Part shown: positions 23,821 through 31,856 of the stretch, piece after piece
Numbering within the stretch: the first letter of the stretch is position 1
Layout of the letters: each line of letters opens with the position of its first letter
DNA from: Microbacterium sp. Leaf159
GTDB taxonomy: Bacteria > Actinomycetota > Actinomycetes > Actinomycetales > Microbacteriaceae
NCBI RefSeq assembly: GCF_001423615.1
Contig: NZ_LMOU01000001.1
Span: 2,809,991 to 2,843,470, forward strand
Reading direction: 5' to 3'
DNA: 33,480 bases
Position numbers and translations under genes: made by a program
Notes under the pieces: model-generated
The model's database searches: none
The model's input: the letters and a program-made list of their open reading frames with translations, nothing else
Told to the model about the DNA's origin: nothing

Positions 23821-25389
23821 TCACTCGCCGATCGTCACGCCGGTCCAGTTCAGGCGCCCCTGCCCGTTGTCGAAGTTCGACGAGATGCTCGGGTCCTTGA
23901 CCCAGGTGATCGGGGCGGAGCTCAACGGGATGACGGAGCCGTCGAGGAAGCCGATCTCGTTGGCCGCCTTGACGCGGTCGGTGAACGCCGGATCATCGAT
24001 GGGCGTCGCGCGCAGCTCGGCGATCGCGCTCTGGAATGCATCGGTCGTGTACGGCGAGCTGAGGTTGAGCACGCCGTTGACGTCGAAATGCTCGGTCAGC
24101 AGCTGCGTCGGGGAGTTGCGGCCCACCCAGCCGTAGAGCGAGAAGGCGGTCTCCTTGCCGAAGTACCCCTGCGCCCAGTTCGGGTCACTGTCGATCGTCA
24201 CGGTGACGCCCACATCTGCGAGCTGGGCCTGGGCGAGCTCCGCGAAGGCGACGTTCTGGAACGGCGACGTGCTCAGGGTGACCTCGAGCCCGTCTCCGTA
24301 GCCGGCCTCCTCGAGCAGCGTCCGCGCGCGCTCCGGGTCGTGCTCGAAGGCCGTCTCGAGCTCGGGGTTGGAGGCGAGATGCGTGGGCGGGACGATCTGA
24401 TGCGTCACCTCTCCTTCGCCGAGCAGCACGCGGTCGACGAAGGCCTGCTGGTCGAGCGCGAGACGGAAGGCCTCGACGACCTTCTCGTCGTCGAACGGGG
24501 CGACCTTGCGGTTCACGTTCAGGAACTGCACCACCCAGTTCGTGGAGATGTCGGAGACCAGGTCGAGGTGCGCATCCTTCGCCTGCTGGATCTGCGCGCC
24601 GCCGATCTGCGCGAAGTTGTAGACGCCCGTCTGGATCCCCGACACGACCGAGGCCGCGTCGACGCCGTATGAGATCTCGATGCGGTCGATCTTGATCTCG
24701 TCGGCGTTCCAGTAGCCGTCGAACTTCTCGAGATAGATGTGCGACTCGGGCACGTACTCGACGACCTGGAAGGGGCCGGCACCGATCGGGAGCTGCGAGT
24801 TGAGTGCGGCGGCATCCTCCGGGGTCGCCGTGGCCTCCTCGCTGGTGAGGAATCCGGCGCGGACGCTCAGGAGGTAGGGCACCTGGTAGTCGACGCTCTT
24901 GAGATGGACGGTGAAGTTCAGCTCGTCATCGGCCGTCACCGTGTCGATGTTCGAGTACGAGCCGAGCAGGGCCGAGTTCTCCTGGGTCTTGGCGCGGTTG
25001 AAGTAGAAGGCCACGGCTTCGGCATCGACCGTCGAGCCGTCGTGGAAGGTGAGGCCGTCCCGCAGGGTGAAGGTCACGGCCGTGCCGTCGTCGTTGTACT
25101 CCCACGACTCGACGAGGCCGGGCGCCGGTTCGCCGTCCTTCTCGGTGAGCAGCGGCTCGTAGATCGCTCCGAGCTGGATGGACACCCCGGTCGCTCCGGT
25201 GACGACCGGATCCCAGTTGGCCGGCGCGCTCGAGTCGGCCCATCGGATGACGGCAGGCTGCGTGTCGCCGCCCGAGGTCGACCCGGACGACGGTGCGGTG
25301 GAGCAGGCGGCCAGGACGGAGGTCGTCGCGACGAGGGTCGCGAGGGCGGCGAGCAGCACGCGCTTCGGTCGCTGGATCAGGCGGTTCAC
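23821..25389 (-). CDS. ABC transporter solute-binding lipoprotein, family 5 (peptide/nickel type)
   Basis: The 522-residue protein begins with a lipoprotein signal peptide: basic MNRLIQRPKR, a hydrophobic core, and lipobox LAAC with Cys29 as the lipid-bearing residue. A Ser/Gly/Thr-rich spacer follows. Mature-domain landmarks are GLVESWEYNDDGTAVTFTLR, GLTFHDGSTVDAEAV, the GAGPFQV strand and NPELETAFEHDPERARTLLEEAGY. This is the DppA/OppA-type fold, anchored outside the membrane and feeding an ABC importer. No permease or ATPase of that type is next to it, so it depends on one encoded elsewhere or beyond view. GTG start with GAGGAGAG about ten bases upstream. First gene of an operon with the LLM oxidoreductase. 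Confidence 0.92.
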   Translation of the reverse strand: MNRLIQRPKRVLLAALATLVATTSVLAACSTAPSSGSTSGGDTQPAVIRWADSSAPANWDPVVTGATGVSIQLGAIYEPLLTEKDGEPAPGLVESWEYNDDGTAVTFTLRDGLTFHDGSTVDAEAVAFYFNRAKTQENSALLGSYSNIDTVTADDELNFTVHLKSVDYQVPYLLSVRAGFLTSEEATATPEDAAALNSQLPIGAGPFQVVEYVPESHIYLEKFDGYWNADEIKIDRIEISYGVDAASVVSGIQTGVYNFAQIGGAQIQQAKDAHLDLVSDISTNWVVQFLNVNRKVAPFDDEKVVEAFRLALDQQAFVDRVLLGEGEVTHQIVPPTHLASNPELETAFEHDPERARTLLEEAGYGDGLEVTLSTSPFQNVAFAELAQAQLADVGVTVTIDSDPNWAQGYFGKETAFSLYGWVGRNSPTQLLTEHFDVNGVLNLSSPYTTDAFQSAIAELRATPIDDPAFTDRVKAANEIGFLDGSVIPLSSAPITWVKDPSISSNFDNGQGRLNWTGVTIGE

Positions 25390-25574
25390 GGGGGAGTCTC
25401 TCCTCGGATGAGTCAGGCGGAATGGGCCTCGTTCTGAGCGATCATGGCGGAGGTCGCAACGGCGGAGCGCGGGCGTGTCCTCGCATGACCCGCGGTGTCT
25501 GCGCGTGCCGTAATGAGACGGCGCAGGACACCCGGAGCGCAGCGCGGGCGAGCGCCCACCTGGGAGAATCGACC

Positions 25575-26792
25575 GTGACCTCGACTCCGCCGCTCGCGAC
25601 GCCCCGGCTCGCGCCGCTGTATCTCGCCGGCTTCACCACCGCGTTCGGCGCACACGGCATCGCCGCAGCCCTCGGTGCCGAGACCGAGGACATCGGCTGG
25701 ACGCTGCTCGCGTTCGGCCTGACCCTCGCGCTGTACGACCTCGCCGAGGTGCTGCTCAAACCGCTGTTCGGTGCGCTGAGCGATCGCATCGGCGTGCGCC
25801 CCGTGATCATCGGAGGCCTTCTCGCGTTCTCGGCGTTCTCGGTGGTCGGTGCCGTCGTGCCGGGGATGCTCGGACTCGTGATCGGCCGGTTCGGTCAGGG
25901 AGCCGCGGCATCCGCGTTCTCGCCGTCGTCCTCGGCCGCGGTGGCCCGGCTCACCGACGATGCCACTCGGGGGAAGTACTTCGGCCGTTACGGCTCGTGG
26001 AAGAGCCTCGGCTATGCGCTCGGCCCGCTCCTGGGCGCCGTGCTCGTCGTCTGGGGTGGGATGCCTGCGCTGTTCTGGGCGCTCGCCGTGCTCGGAGTCG
26101 GCGCGGCCGCCTGGGTCGCTCTGGCGGTGCCCGCGGTGCCGGTGCTGCCGCGCAAGCGCGTCACCCTCGTCGATCTGGGACGCGAGCTGGCCGCCCCCGG
26201 CTTCCTCATCCCGACCCTTGTGCTGGCCGCGACGACCGGGGCGTTGGCAGTCGCGGTCGGCTTCCTGCCGCTGCTCGGTCGCCAGGCCGGACTCGACACC
26301 GTGGGGAGCATGGCGATCGTGACCGTGCTCGCCATCGCATCGAGCGTCGCTCAGCCGTTCGTCGGCGCCGCACACGATCGGGGGCGCATCTCGGTGCGAC
26401 TCGGCACGGTCGGCGGGCTGCTCCTGATCGCGGCGGGGATCGCGCTCGCCGCGGTGACGCAGGTGCCCGTCGCGCTCGTCGCCACCGCGCTGCTGGTCGG
26501 TGTCGGGGTCGGCGTCGCGACGCCCATCGCGTTCTCGCACCTGGCCGCATCGACACCGCCGGAACGCATGGGGCGGACGATGGGCAGCGCCGAACTGGGG
26601 CGGGAGCTCGGGGACGCGGGCGGTCCGCTCGTCGCAGGAGCCGTGGCGACGGCATCCGTCCCGGGCCTGGGTCTCGGAGTCGTCGCAGCCCTCACGGCGG
26701 GTGCGGGCGCGCTCGCGCTGCTGGGCCTCCGGCGTCGCGCGGATGCGGAGATCTCGGACGGAGCCGAGCCGAGCCGATCCGGTGAGGCCTGA
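25575..26792 (+). CDS. MFS transporter (drug efflux type)
   Basis: I start at GTG 25575 (TSTPPLATPRLAPLYLAGF); the frame continues upstream but through non-conserved intergenic sequence. The 405-residue product has twelve predicted membrane segments. It carries the loop 2-3 motif as LFGALSDRIGVRPVII (G-x-x-x-D-R-x-G-x-R, MFS motif A), and the second-half equivalent reads VGAAHDRGRISVRLG. RFGQGAAASAFSPSSSAAVARL resembles multidrug efflux members. GAGAAT five bases before the GTG could be a -10 of a leaderless transcript. It faces the lipoprotein gene divergently over 185 bases in which I see no clear structure. Substrate unknown; the adjacent HxlR cassette has its own promoter. Confidence 0.9.
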   Translation: MTSTPPLATPRLAPLYLAGFTTAFGAHGIAAALGAETEDIGWTLLAFGLTLALYDLAEVLLKPLFGALSDRIGVRPVIIGGLLAFSAFSVVGAVVPGMLGLVIGRFGQGAAASAFSPSSSAAVARLTDDATRGKYFGRYGSWKSLGYALGPLLGAVLVVWGGMPALFWALAVLGVGAAAWVALAVPAVPVLPRKRVTLVDLGRELAAPGFLIPTLVLAATTGALAVAVGFLPLLGRQAGLDTVGSMAIVTVLAIASSVAQPFVGAAHDRGRISVRLGTVGGLLLIAAGIALAAVTQVPVALVATALLVGVGVGVATPIAFSHLAASTPPERMGRTMGSAELGRELGDAGGPLVAGAVATASVPGLGLGVVAALTAGAGALALLGLRRRADAEISDGAEPSRSGEA

Positions 26793-26800
26793 AGATGCTC

Positions 26801-26829
26801 TTGACGGCGCACTTGCATTTTGCAAGTAT
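26801..26829 (+). promoter_or_regulatory. Promoter TTGACG-N17-AAGTAT of the VOC-HxlR cassette
   Basis: TTGACG (26801-26806) is the best -35 in the window. AAGTAT (26824-26829) is 17 bases further and six bases from the ATG, so the transcript is probably leaderless. No ribosome site is present. Confidence 0.65.
26811..26827. promoter_or_regulatory. Palindrome ACTTGCA-TTT-TGCAAGT, probable HxlR operator
   Basis: Perfect 7-base arms around TTT, placed between the -35 and -10 and overlapping the first bases of the -10. Binding here would block RNA polymerase. The HxlR-family repressor encoded by the second gene of the same transcript is the likely binder, giving autoregulation. Confidence 0.72.
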
Positions 26830-26835
26830 CAACAC

Positions 26836-27240
26836 ATGAGCCTCTTCATCACCTGCCCCGTCGAGAGCGTCGACCGGGCCACAGAGTTCTACACCGCCCT
26901 CGGCTGGACCCTCAATGCCGACATGTCCGATCACAACGTGTCGTGCTTCGCGATCGCGCCCGAGCAGTACGTCATGCTCGGCAGCCGCGAGATGTACGCG
27001 AGCGTCGGTGGCACCGAGGACGTGATCGGCGGACCGGACACCCCGTCGAAGGTCACGGTCTCGTTCGACCTCGACAGCCGGGAGGCGGTCGACGCTCTCG
27101 TCGAGCGGGCCGCTGCCGCCGGTGGGCGGGTCGGCGACACGGACGACTACCCGTTCATGTACCAGCGCCAGTTCGACGACCCCGACGGCTACCACTACTC
27201 GCCGTTCTGGATGAAGCCGGACTCCGACCAGACCGCGTGA
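26836..27240 (+). CDS. VOC (glyoxalase-like) family protein paired with an HxlR regulator
   Basis: A single VOC module of 134 residues. It begins with ITCPVESVDRATEFYTALGW, the classic first strand and helix, continues with GGPDTPSKVTVSFDLDSREAVD, and ends with FDDPDGYHYSPFWMKP, the usual DPDGY metal-side segment. The ATG directly follows the promoter described above. Its stop overlaps the start of the HxlR gene in GTGA. VOC proteins of this PhnB/glyoxalase-like subgroup often travel with HxlR or ArsR regulators. A role in detoxifying or binding a reactive small molecule is plausible, with no direct evidence. Confidence 0.9.
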   Translation: MSLFITCPVESVDRATEFYTALGWTLNADMSDHNVSCFAIAPEQYVMLGSREMYASVGGTEDVIGGPDTPSKVTVSFDLDSREAVDALVERAAAAGGRVGDTDDYPFMYQRQFDDPDGYHYSPFWMKPDSDQTA

Positions 27241-27554
27241 GCGACCTCGCCGCAGCCCTCGACGTCGTCGGGGCCCGGTGGGCGCTGCTCATCGTCGAGA
27301 AGCTGCTCGACGGGCCGCAGAGGTATGGAGATCTGCAGCGCGATCTCGGGGTGCCGACCAACATGCTCGCGACCCGTCTGCGCGAGCTCGAGGCGGCGGG
27401 CGTGCTGAGCAGGCTTCCCCTCCGGCACAACACGCGCGCGTATGCCCTCACTGATCGAGGCGTCGCGTTGAGGGAGGCGATCGAGGCGCTCGGCCGCTGG
27501 GGTGAGGAGCGATCGGATCCCGTCGACCGGACACCCTCCCGCGACTCCGAGTGA
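27237..27554 (+). CDS. HxlR-family winged-helix transcriptional regulator
   Basis: The GTG start overlaps the VOC stop by four bases. The 105-residue protein has the HxlR core ALDVVGARWALLIVEKLLDG, then RYGDLQRDLGVPTNMLATRLRELEAAGVLSR as recognition helices and YALTDRGVALREAIEALGRWG as wing and last helix. It contains no cysteine. It therefore lacks the N-terminal redox cysteine of HypR/YodB-like members and cannot sense thiol stress that way. It probably represses its own cassette through the palindrome at 26811-26827. Confidence 0.92.
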   Translation: MSDLAAALDVVGARWALLIVEKLLDGPQRYGDLQRDLGVPTNMLATRLRELEAAGVLSRLPLRHNTRAYALTDRGVALREAIEALGRWGEERSDPVDRTPSRDSE

Positions 27555-27559
27555 GCGCA

Positions 27560-27610
27560 TAGTGTGAGCCATGTCATCGTGCAGGATCTCTCGTGCAAAG
27601 GAGCACTCTG
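27560..27610 (+). promoter_or_regulatory. Promoter -10 and leader of the DHFR-like gene
   Basis: TAGTGT (27560-27565) is a -10 candidate a few bases after the HxlR stop. The transcript would start near 27571 and carry AAGGAG at 27598-27603, seven bases before the ATG. An in-frame TTG/ATG choice further upstream is less likely because of this ribosome site. Confidence 0.4.
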
Positions 27611-28237
27611 ATGGCCGGACGCATTCTGATCGACCTCTTCATGACCCTCGACGGTGTCGCTCAGGGGCCTGGCGGCACCGACGAGGACACCTCGGGAGGG
27701 TTCGAGTTCAGTGGGTGGCAGGCGGGATATCCGTCGTCGGGCATGGGGGAGACCGTCTCGGAGGGGATGCGGCAGCTCGACGCCCTGCTGCTCGGGCGCC
27801 GGACGTACGACATCTTCGCCGCATACTGGCCCCATCATACCGAGGGCCCGTCCGGGGAGATCGGCCGGCTCTTCGACCGGGTGCCGAAGTACGTGGCGAC
27901 GCGGGATGCCGACACCGACCTGTCGTGGAAGGGCAGCGTGCGCGTCGGTGATGACCTCGCCGCAGAGATCGCCGAGCTGCGCGCGCAGCACCACGAGGTG
28001 CATGTGATCGGCAGCATCGATTTCGTGCACTCGCTGCTCGCTGCGGGGCTGTTCGACGAGCTCAACCTCTGGGTGTATCCGATCCTGCTCGGCAGGGGCA
28101 AGAAGGTCTTCGACGATGGCGCGGTGCCCTCGGTGCTGCGGCTGCTCAAACCGCCGGTCGTCGACGACAGCGGTGTGATGCTCCTGCGCTACGGCCGCAC
28201 GGACCGGGTGCCCGAAGTCGGGACCTTCGAAGATTGA
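27611..28237 (+). CDS. Dihydrofolate reductase-like (RibD C-terminal domain) protein
   Basis: The 208-residue protein has the DHFR/RibD-C fold signatures: MAGRILIDLFMTLDGVAQGPG at the start, DALLLGRRTYDIFAAYWP as the first NADPH-loop region, the IGSIDFVHSLLAAGLFDELNLWVYPILLGRGKKVFDD block, and a C-terminal strand GVMLLRYGR. Such proteins (YyaP/YwjB-like) are NADPH-binding and are not true folate reductases; the substrate is unknown. The ATG is chosen for its AAGGAG ribosome site. It follows the HxlR gene on the same strand but seems to have its own promoter. Confidence 0.9.
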   Translation: MAGRILIDLFMTLDGVAQGPGGTDEDTSGGFEFSGWQAGYPSSGMGETVSEGMRQLDALLLGRRTYDIFAAYWPHHTEGPSGEIGRLFDRVPKYVATRDADTDLSWKGSVRVGDDLAAEIAELRAQHHEVHVIGSIDFVHSLLAAGLFDELNLWVYPILLGRGKKVFDDGAVPSVLRLLKPPVVDDSGVMLLRYGRTDRVPEVGTFED

Positions 28238-28375
28238 TCCTTCGAATCGACTATTCCCTTCCTATGCGTGCATCGCTTAGGTTCGAGAAGAACGTTGCCG
28301 CATATCGGCATTGGACCGAGGCCGAGCGGTATCGCGACGACATCGTGCGCACGGCCTCCCTCGGAGGGTGGGAAC

Positions 28376-30109
28376 ATGGCGCGACGACGCGCATTCATTC
28401 GGGCTGCGGTGAGCGGGGCGGTGGCCTTCGCGCTGGCGCTCGGCGGTGCCACAGCGGCGGTCGCAGAGGACGCAGACCCGCCGGCCGCCGCGGGAACGAT
28501 CAGCGGGACGGTCACGCGCGGCGATGACGGTTCGGCCGTAGCAGGGGTCGGCGTCAGTGCGAGCGGAGATGCGGGCGGCTGGGGATACGCGACCACGGAC
28601 GCCGACGGCCGCTACACGATCGAGGCTCTCGCGGATGATTCGTACGTCATCAGCTTCATGCCCGATGGCACCGACCTGAAGCGCGAGTACTGGCAGAACA
28701 CCTCCGACTACGACGCCGCGACCAGAATCGTGATCGCAGGGGCGAATGCGGAAGCCGGTATCGACGCTGCACTGGAGAGGGGCGGCGCGATCGTGGGCGC
28801 AGTGACGCGCGCCGACGACGGAAGCGCTGTCGTGGGGGCCGGGATCCAGGCGCTCGACGAACGGAACGAGATCGTCGGTCAGACCGAGTCGGACGCATCC
28901 GGCGCCTACAGCCTCGACGGGCTGCCTGCCGGTGCCTACCGTGTGCGCTTCGGCTCTCCCGACCCGGCACTGGTGTCCGAATACTGGAAGGACTCGTACA
29001 GCTGGGACGGGGCGACGCTCGTCGTCGTCGCCGGGACGGAATCCGTCACGGCCGTGGACGCGCAGCTCGACGGTGTCGGGTACGTCAGCGGCACGGTGAC
29101 CAAGAGCGCAGACGGTTCGCCCGTCCGTGCCGCTGTTCTGCTCTACGACGTGAACAACTCGGTCGAGGACCCGTACGTCGACACCGACAGCGAGGGAAAC
29201 TATCGCATCGCCGTGATCCCGGGCACCTACCGTGTGCTGTTCCACGCGTACGAGACAGGCGTGCTGGAGGAGTACTGGGAGGGGACTCGGGAGTGGGACG
29301 ATGCGACCTTCGTCACCGTCGGCTCGAACGAGGAGATCGAGGGGATCTCCGCCGAACTCGAGGTGGTATCGACGGTGTCGGGCACTGTGACCCTCGATTC
29401 CGATGAAGGTCACGATGTCGTGGTCGAGGCGTGGGCGGATGGTGCTCTCGTCCGCTCCACGGAAGCGGATCCGGCGTCCGGTGCCTACACTCTCAACGTT
29501 CCCGAGGGCACCTATGTGTTGAAGGCGTCGGCCACGTTCCCCGGCAGCACCACGACTGCTGCGCCCCAGTACTTCGACGGAGTCTCCACCGCCGCGGAGG
29601 CGACCCCGGTGGTCGCTGTCGGACGCAGCACGCTGACGGGCATCGACTTCGACCTCGTCGCGGTCACCGCGCCGATCGTCGACCCGGCACCAGCCCTGAC
29701 GATCTCGGCGCCCTCGGTGCGGGCGGGTGGAGTCATCACCGTGTCCGGCACCGGCTTCGTGCCTGGTGAGAGCATCGCCTTCGAGCTGCACTCCGATCCG
29801 ATCGCGCTGGGATCGCTGGTCGCCGACGCTGACGGCCGGATCGGCGGCACTCTGCGCATCCCGGCATCCGCAGCGGTGGGTTCGCACACGCTCGTCGCGC
29901 TCCGCGGAGGCGTGCCGCTTCAGACGAGCGCGACGCTCCAGGTGACCGCAGCCGTCGTGACCGGCGCCGCCGTAGAGGGCGCAGCGGTGAGTCCGCCCCG
30001 CGGACTGGCTGCCACGGGCGGCGAACTGCCGACGACTGCGCTCCTCACCGGATTGTTCCTCGCGCTCGCGGGCACGGTGCTCGTGCGTCGCCGACGCGCG
30101 CACAGCTGA
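28376..30109 (+). CDS. Secreted, sortase-anchored (LAxTG) protein with four carboxypeptidase-regulatory-like repeats
   Basis: The start at 28376 follows GGAGGG by seven bases and gives a signal peptide (residues 1-30, cleavage after AVA) of the 577-residue protein. Four domains of about 95 residues follow, beginning at roughly residues 38, 130, 227 and 323. Each opens I/V-S/V-GTVT and runs through a GxYxLxxLPxGxYxVxF-type core; the first three end in an EYW...DAT segment. They match carboxypeptidase-regulatory-like/Cna-B-like beta sandwiches. An Ig-like domain (about 430-520, APSVRAGGVITVSGTGFVPGE) is next. The C-terminus has LAATG (544-548), a hydrophobic helix and RRRR, a class E sortase sorting signal. 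The protein should be covalently fixed to the wall as a stalk or adhesin. No sortase gene is in view. Confidence 0.92.
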   Translation: MARRRAFIRAAVSGAVAFALALGGATAAVAEDADPPAAAGTISGTVTRGDDGSAVAGVGVSASGDAGGWGYATTDADGRYTIEALADDSYVISFMPDGTDLKREYWQNTSDYDAATRIVIAGANAEAGIDAALERGGAIVGAVTRADDGSAVVGAGIQALDERNEIVGQTESDASGAYSLDGLPAGAYRVRFGSPDPALVSEYWKDSYSWDGATLVVVAGTESVTAVDAQLDGVGYVSGTVTKSADGSPVRAAVLLYDVNNSVEDPYVDTDSEGNYRIAVIPGTYRVLFHAYETGVLEEYWEGTREWDDATFVTVGSNEEIEGISAELEVVSTVSGTVTLDSDEGHDVVVEAWADGALVRSTEADPASGAYTLNVPEGTYVLKASATFPGSTTTAAPQYFDGVSTAAEATPVVAVGRSTLTGIDFDLVAVTAPIVDPAPALTISAPSVRAGGVITVSGTGFVPGESIAFELHSDPIALGSLVADADGRIGGTLRIPASAAVGSHTLVALRGGVPLQTSATLQVTAAVVTGAAVEGAAVSPPRGLAATGGELPTTALLTGLFLALAGTVLVRRRRAHS

Positions 30110-30124
30110 CCCGGCGGTGATAGA

Positions 30125-30156
30125 GGCCCGGCCGTCCCGCTCGGGGCGACCGGGCC
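30125..30156. terminator. Bidirectional terminator hairpin
   Basis: GGCCCGGCCGTCCCG (30125-30139) pairs with 30142-30156 over 15 positions, 13 of them perfect. It lies between the convergent stops at 30109 and 30173. Confidence 0.7.
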
Positions 30157-30172
30157 GACTCATTCCAGAACG

Positions 30173-30982
30173 TCAGCCGAGCATCCGCTCGATCACCCTG
30201 GCGACGCCGTGGTCGTCGTTCGAGGTCGTCGTCTCGTCCGCGGCGTCCTGCACGACGTCGTCGGCATCGGCCATCGCGACCCCGCGGCCTGCCCAGCGGA
30301 GCATCTCGACGTCGTTGAGCGCATCGCCGAAGGCGATCACGTCGCGGCGGTCGATCTCGAGATGCTCGCAGAGGCGGGCGAGGCCGGTGGCCTTGGTGAC
30401 ACCTTCGGCCATGACCTCGACGAACGGCGCCCCCGACAAGGTGGCCTCGAAACCGGTGAGACCGAGTGCCTGCAGCGACTCGAAGAGGTCGGTGGGGGCG
30501 AGCTCCGGATGCCGGATCACGAACTTCAGACTGGGGGCCGCGAGCACCTGGTCGAGCGCGACGCCGCCCATCGTCCGCGGATCTCTCTTATGGTCCGCGA
30601 GGTCGGCGATCTCGGCGTAGCCGTGCTGCGCGACGAACGTCTCGCCGCCCTCACGCACGCTCGCGAACAACAGCCCGGGGATGCTGGCGCGCAGCGCCTC
30701 GGCCAAAGTACGGATCGTCTCCGCGGGAAGCTCCTCGGCGAACAGCATCCGTCCGTCGGCGAGGTGCGTCGCGTAGGCGCCGTTGCTGCACAGCGCCCAC
30801 CCGTCGAAGCCCGCGCCGTCGGCGATCGCACGCAGTCCGATCGGCTGCCGCGCCGTCACGGGAACCACATGGATGCCGCGAGCCCGCGCCCGATCGAGTG
30901 CCGCACGTGTGCGCCGCGTGACCGTGGACGAGGAATCGAGCAGGGTCCCGTCGAGATCGGTGGCGATCAGGCGGACGGTCAC
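30173..30982 (-). CDS. Cof-type HAD-superfamily phosphatase
   Basis: The 269-residue protein starts at a GTG four bases after the exonuclease stop. It has HAD motif I ATDLDGTLLD with nucleophile Asp9, motif II VTARQ, a C2B-type cap in the middle, motif III with Lys in VTKATGLARL, and motif IV FGDALNDVEML. This is the Cof/YbiV pattern: soluble phosphatases acting on sugar phosphates or flavin and vitamin phosphates. The exact substrate cannot be predicted. It is the second gene of an operon led by exonuclease III and faces the anchored protein gene across a terminator. Confidence 0.92.
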   Translation of the reverse strand: MTVRLIATDLDGTLLDSSSTVTRRTRAALDRARARGIHVVPVTARQPIGLRAIADGAGFDGWALCSNGAYATHLADGRMLFAEELPAETIRTLAEALRASIPGLLFASVREGGETFVAQHGYAEIADLADHKRDPRTMGGVALDQVLAAPSLKFVIRHPELAPTDLFESLQALGLTGFEATLSGAPFVEVMAEGVTKATGLARLCEHLEIDRRDVIAFGDALNDVEMLRWAGRGVAMADADDVVQDAADETTTSNDDHGVARVIERMLG

Positions 30983-30986
30983 AGTC

Positions 30987-31832
30987 TCAGGAGAAGATCA
31001 TCGGCAGGTCGTCGTCTTCTGCAGCGCCGCCCAGGTCGAACTCGACGACCACGGGGACGTGGTCGCTCGGCTGCTCGCCCTTGCGCTCATCGCGGTGGAT
31101 CGAGGCGCCGGTGACCGCATCCGCGAGCGTCTTCGAGCCGAGGACGAAGTCGATGCGCACGCCCTCGTTGCGGGGGAACTTCAGCCGCTGATAGTCCCAG
31201 TAGGTGAATCCCTCGGGGATCAGCGGTCGCACCACGTCGGTGAGGCCCGCATCGGCGAACGCGAAGAACGCCTGACGCTCCTCGGGGGAGACGTGCGTGG
31301 AGACGCCCTCGACGATGTCGGGGTCGCCGTTGTCGTTGTCGAACGGGATGATGTTGAAGTCGCCGACCAGCGCGAGAGGCAGATCGGGGTTCGCCGACAG
31401 CTCGGCGGCGGTCGCCTTCTTCAGCTCCTCGAGCCAGTGCAGCTTGTAGGTGTAGTGCGGGTCCTCGAGTGAGCGGCCGTTCGGCACGTACAGGCTCCAC
31501 ACGCGCACGCCGTCGACGAGCACGCCCAGCGCGCGCGCTTCGAGCGGAACATCCGGCCCCTCATGCCCCTTGGCGAAGCCCGGCATCCCGTCGAAAGACG
31601 TGCGCACGTCGGTGATCGGCAGGCGGCTCGCGATCGCGACGCCGTTCCACTGATTCAGGCCGTGCACCTCGACGTGGTAGCCGGCCTCTTCGAACGGCCC
31701 GTACGGGAACTGCTCGGGCTTGCACTTGATCTCCTGCATCGCCAGCACGTCGATGTCCTCGCGGACGGCGAACTCGACGGTGCGGGTGACACGGGTGCGG
31801 ATGGAGTTGACGTTCCAGGTGGCCAAGCGCAT
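30987..31832 (-). CDS. xth: Exodeoxyribonuclease III (AP endonuclease family)
   Basis: The 281-residue enzyme cuts DNA at abasic sites and removes nucleotides from 3' ends in base-excision repair. All family motifs are present: TWNVNSIRTR at the N-terminus, MQEIKC with the metal-binding Glu, YVPNGRSLEDPHY with the catalytic Tyr, LVGDFNIIP, FTYWDYQ and the terminal SDHVPVVVE with the Asp-His pair. The acidic C-terminus EDDDLPMIF is an extra tail of a few residues. The ATG lies six bases from TAGGCT and only 37 bases from the pyrE start on the other strand. Confidence 0.95.
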   Translation of the reverse strand: MRLATWNVNSIRTRVTRTVEFAVREDIDVLAMQEIKCKPEQFPYGPFEEAGYHVEVHGLNQWNGVAIASRLPITDVRTSFDGMPGFAKGHEGPDVPLEARALGVLVDGVRVWSLYVPNGRSLEDPHYTYKLHWLEELKKATAAELSANPDLPLALVGDFNIIPFDNDNGDPDIVEGVSTHVSPEERQAFFAFADAGLTDVVRPLIPEGFTYWDYQRLKFPRNEGVRIDFVLGSKTLADAVTGASIHRDERKGEQPSDHVPVVVEFDLGGAAEDDDLPMIFS

Positions 31833-31844
31833 GCGTCAAGCCTA
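31833..31844 (-). promoter_or_regulatory. Leaderless-type -10 (TAGGCT, 6 bases from ATG) for exonuclease III
   Basis: TAGGCT at 31839-31844 on the minus strand, six bases before the ATG at 31832. Its upstream part runs into the pyrE promoter, so the two cannot be occupied at the same time. Confidence 0.6.
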
Positions 31845-31856
31845 GGGCCCACCTCC

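Noticed and set aside
25390..25574. Search for a riboswitch or regulator site between the lipoprotein and MFS genes
   Set aside because: Only a loose GTGTCCT/AGGACAC pair about 45 bases apart is visible; nothing beyond chance.
28277..30163. 628-codon minus-strand frame opposite the anchored protein
   Set aside because: Low-information Arg/His-rich sequence running through the terminator; the plus strand has signal peptide, repeats and sorting signal.
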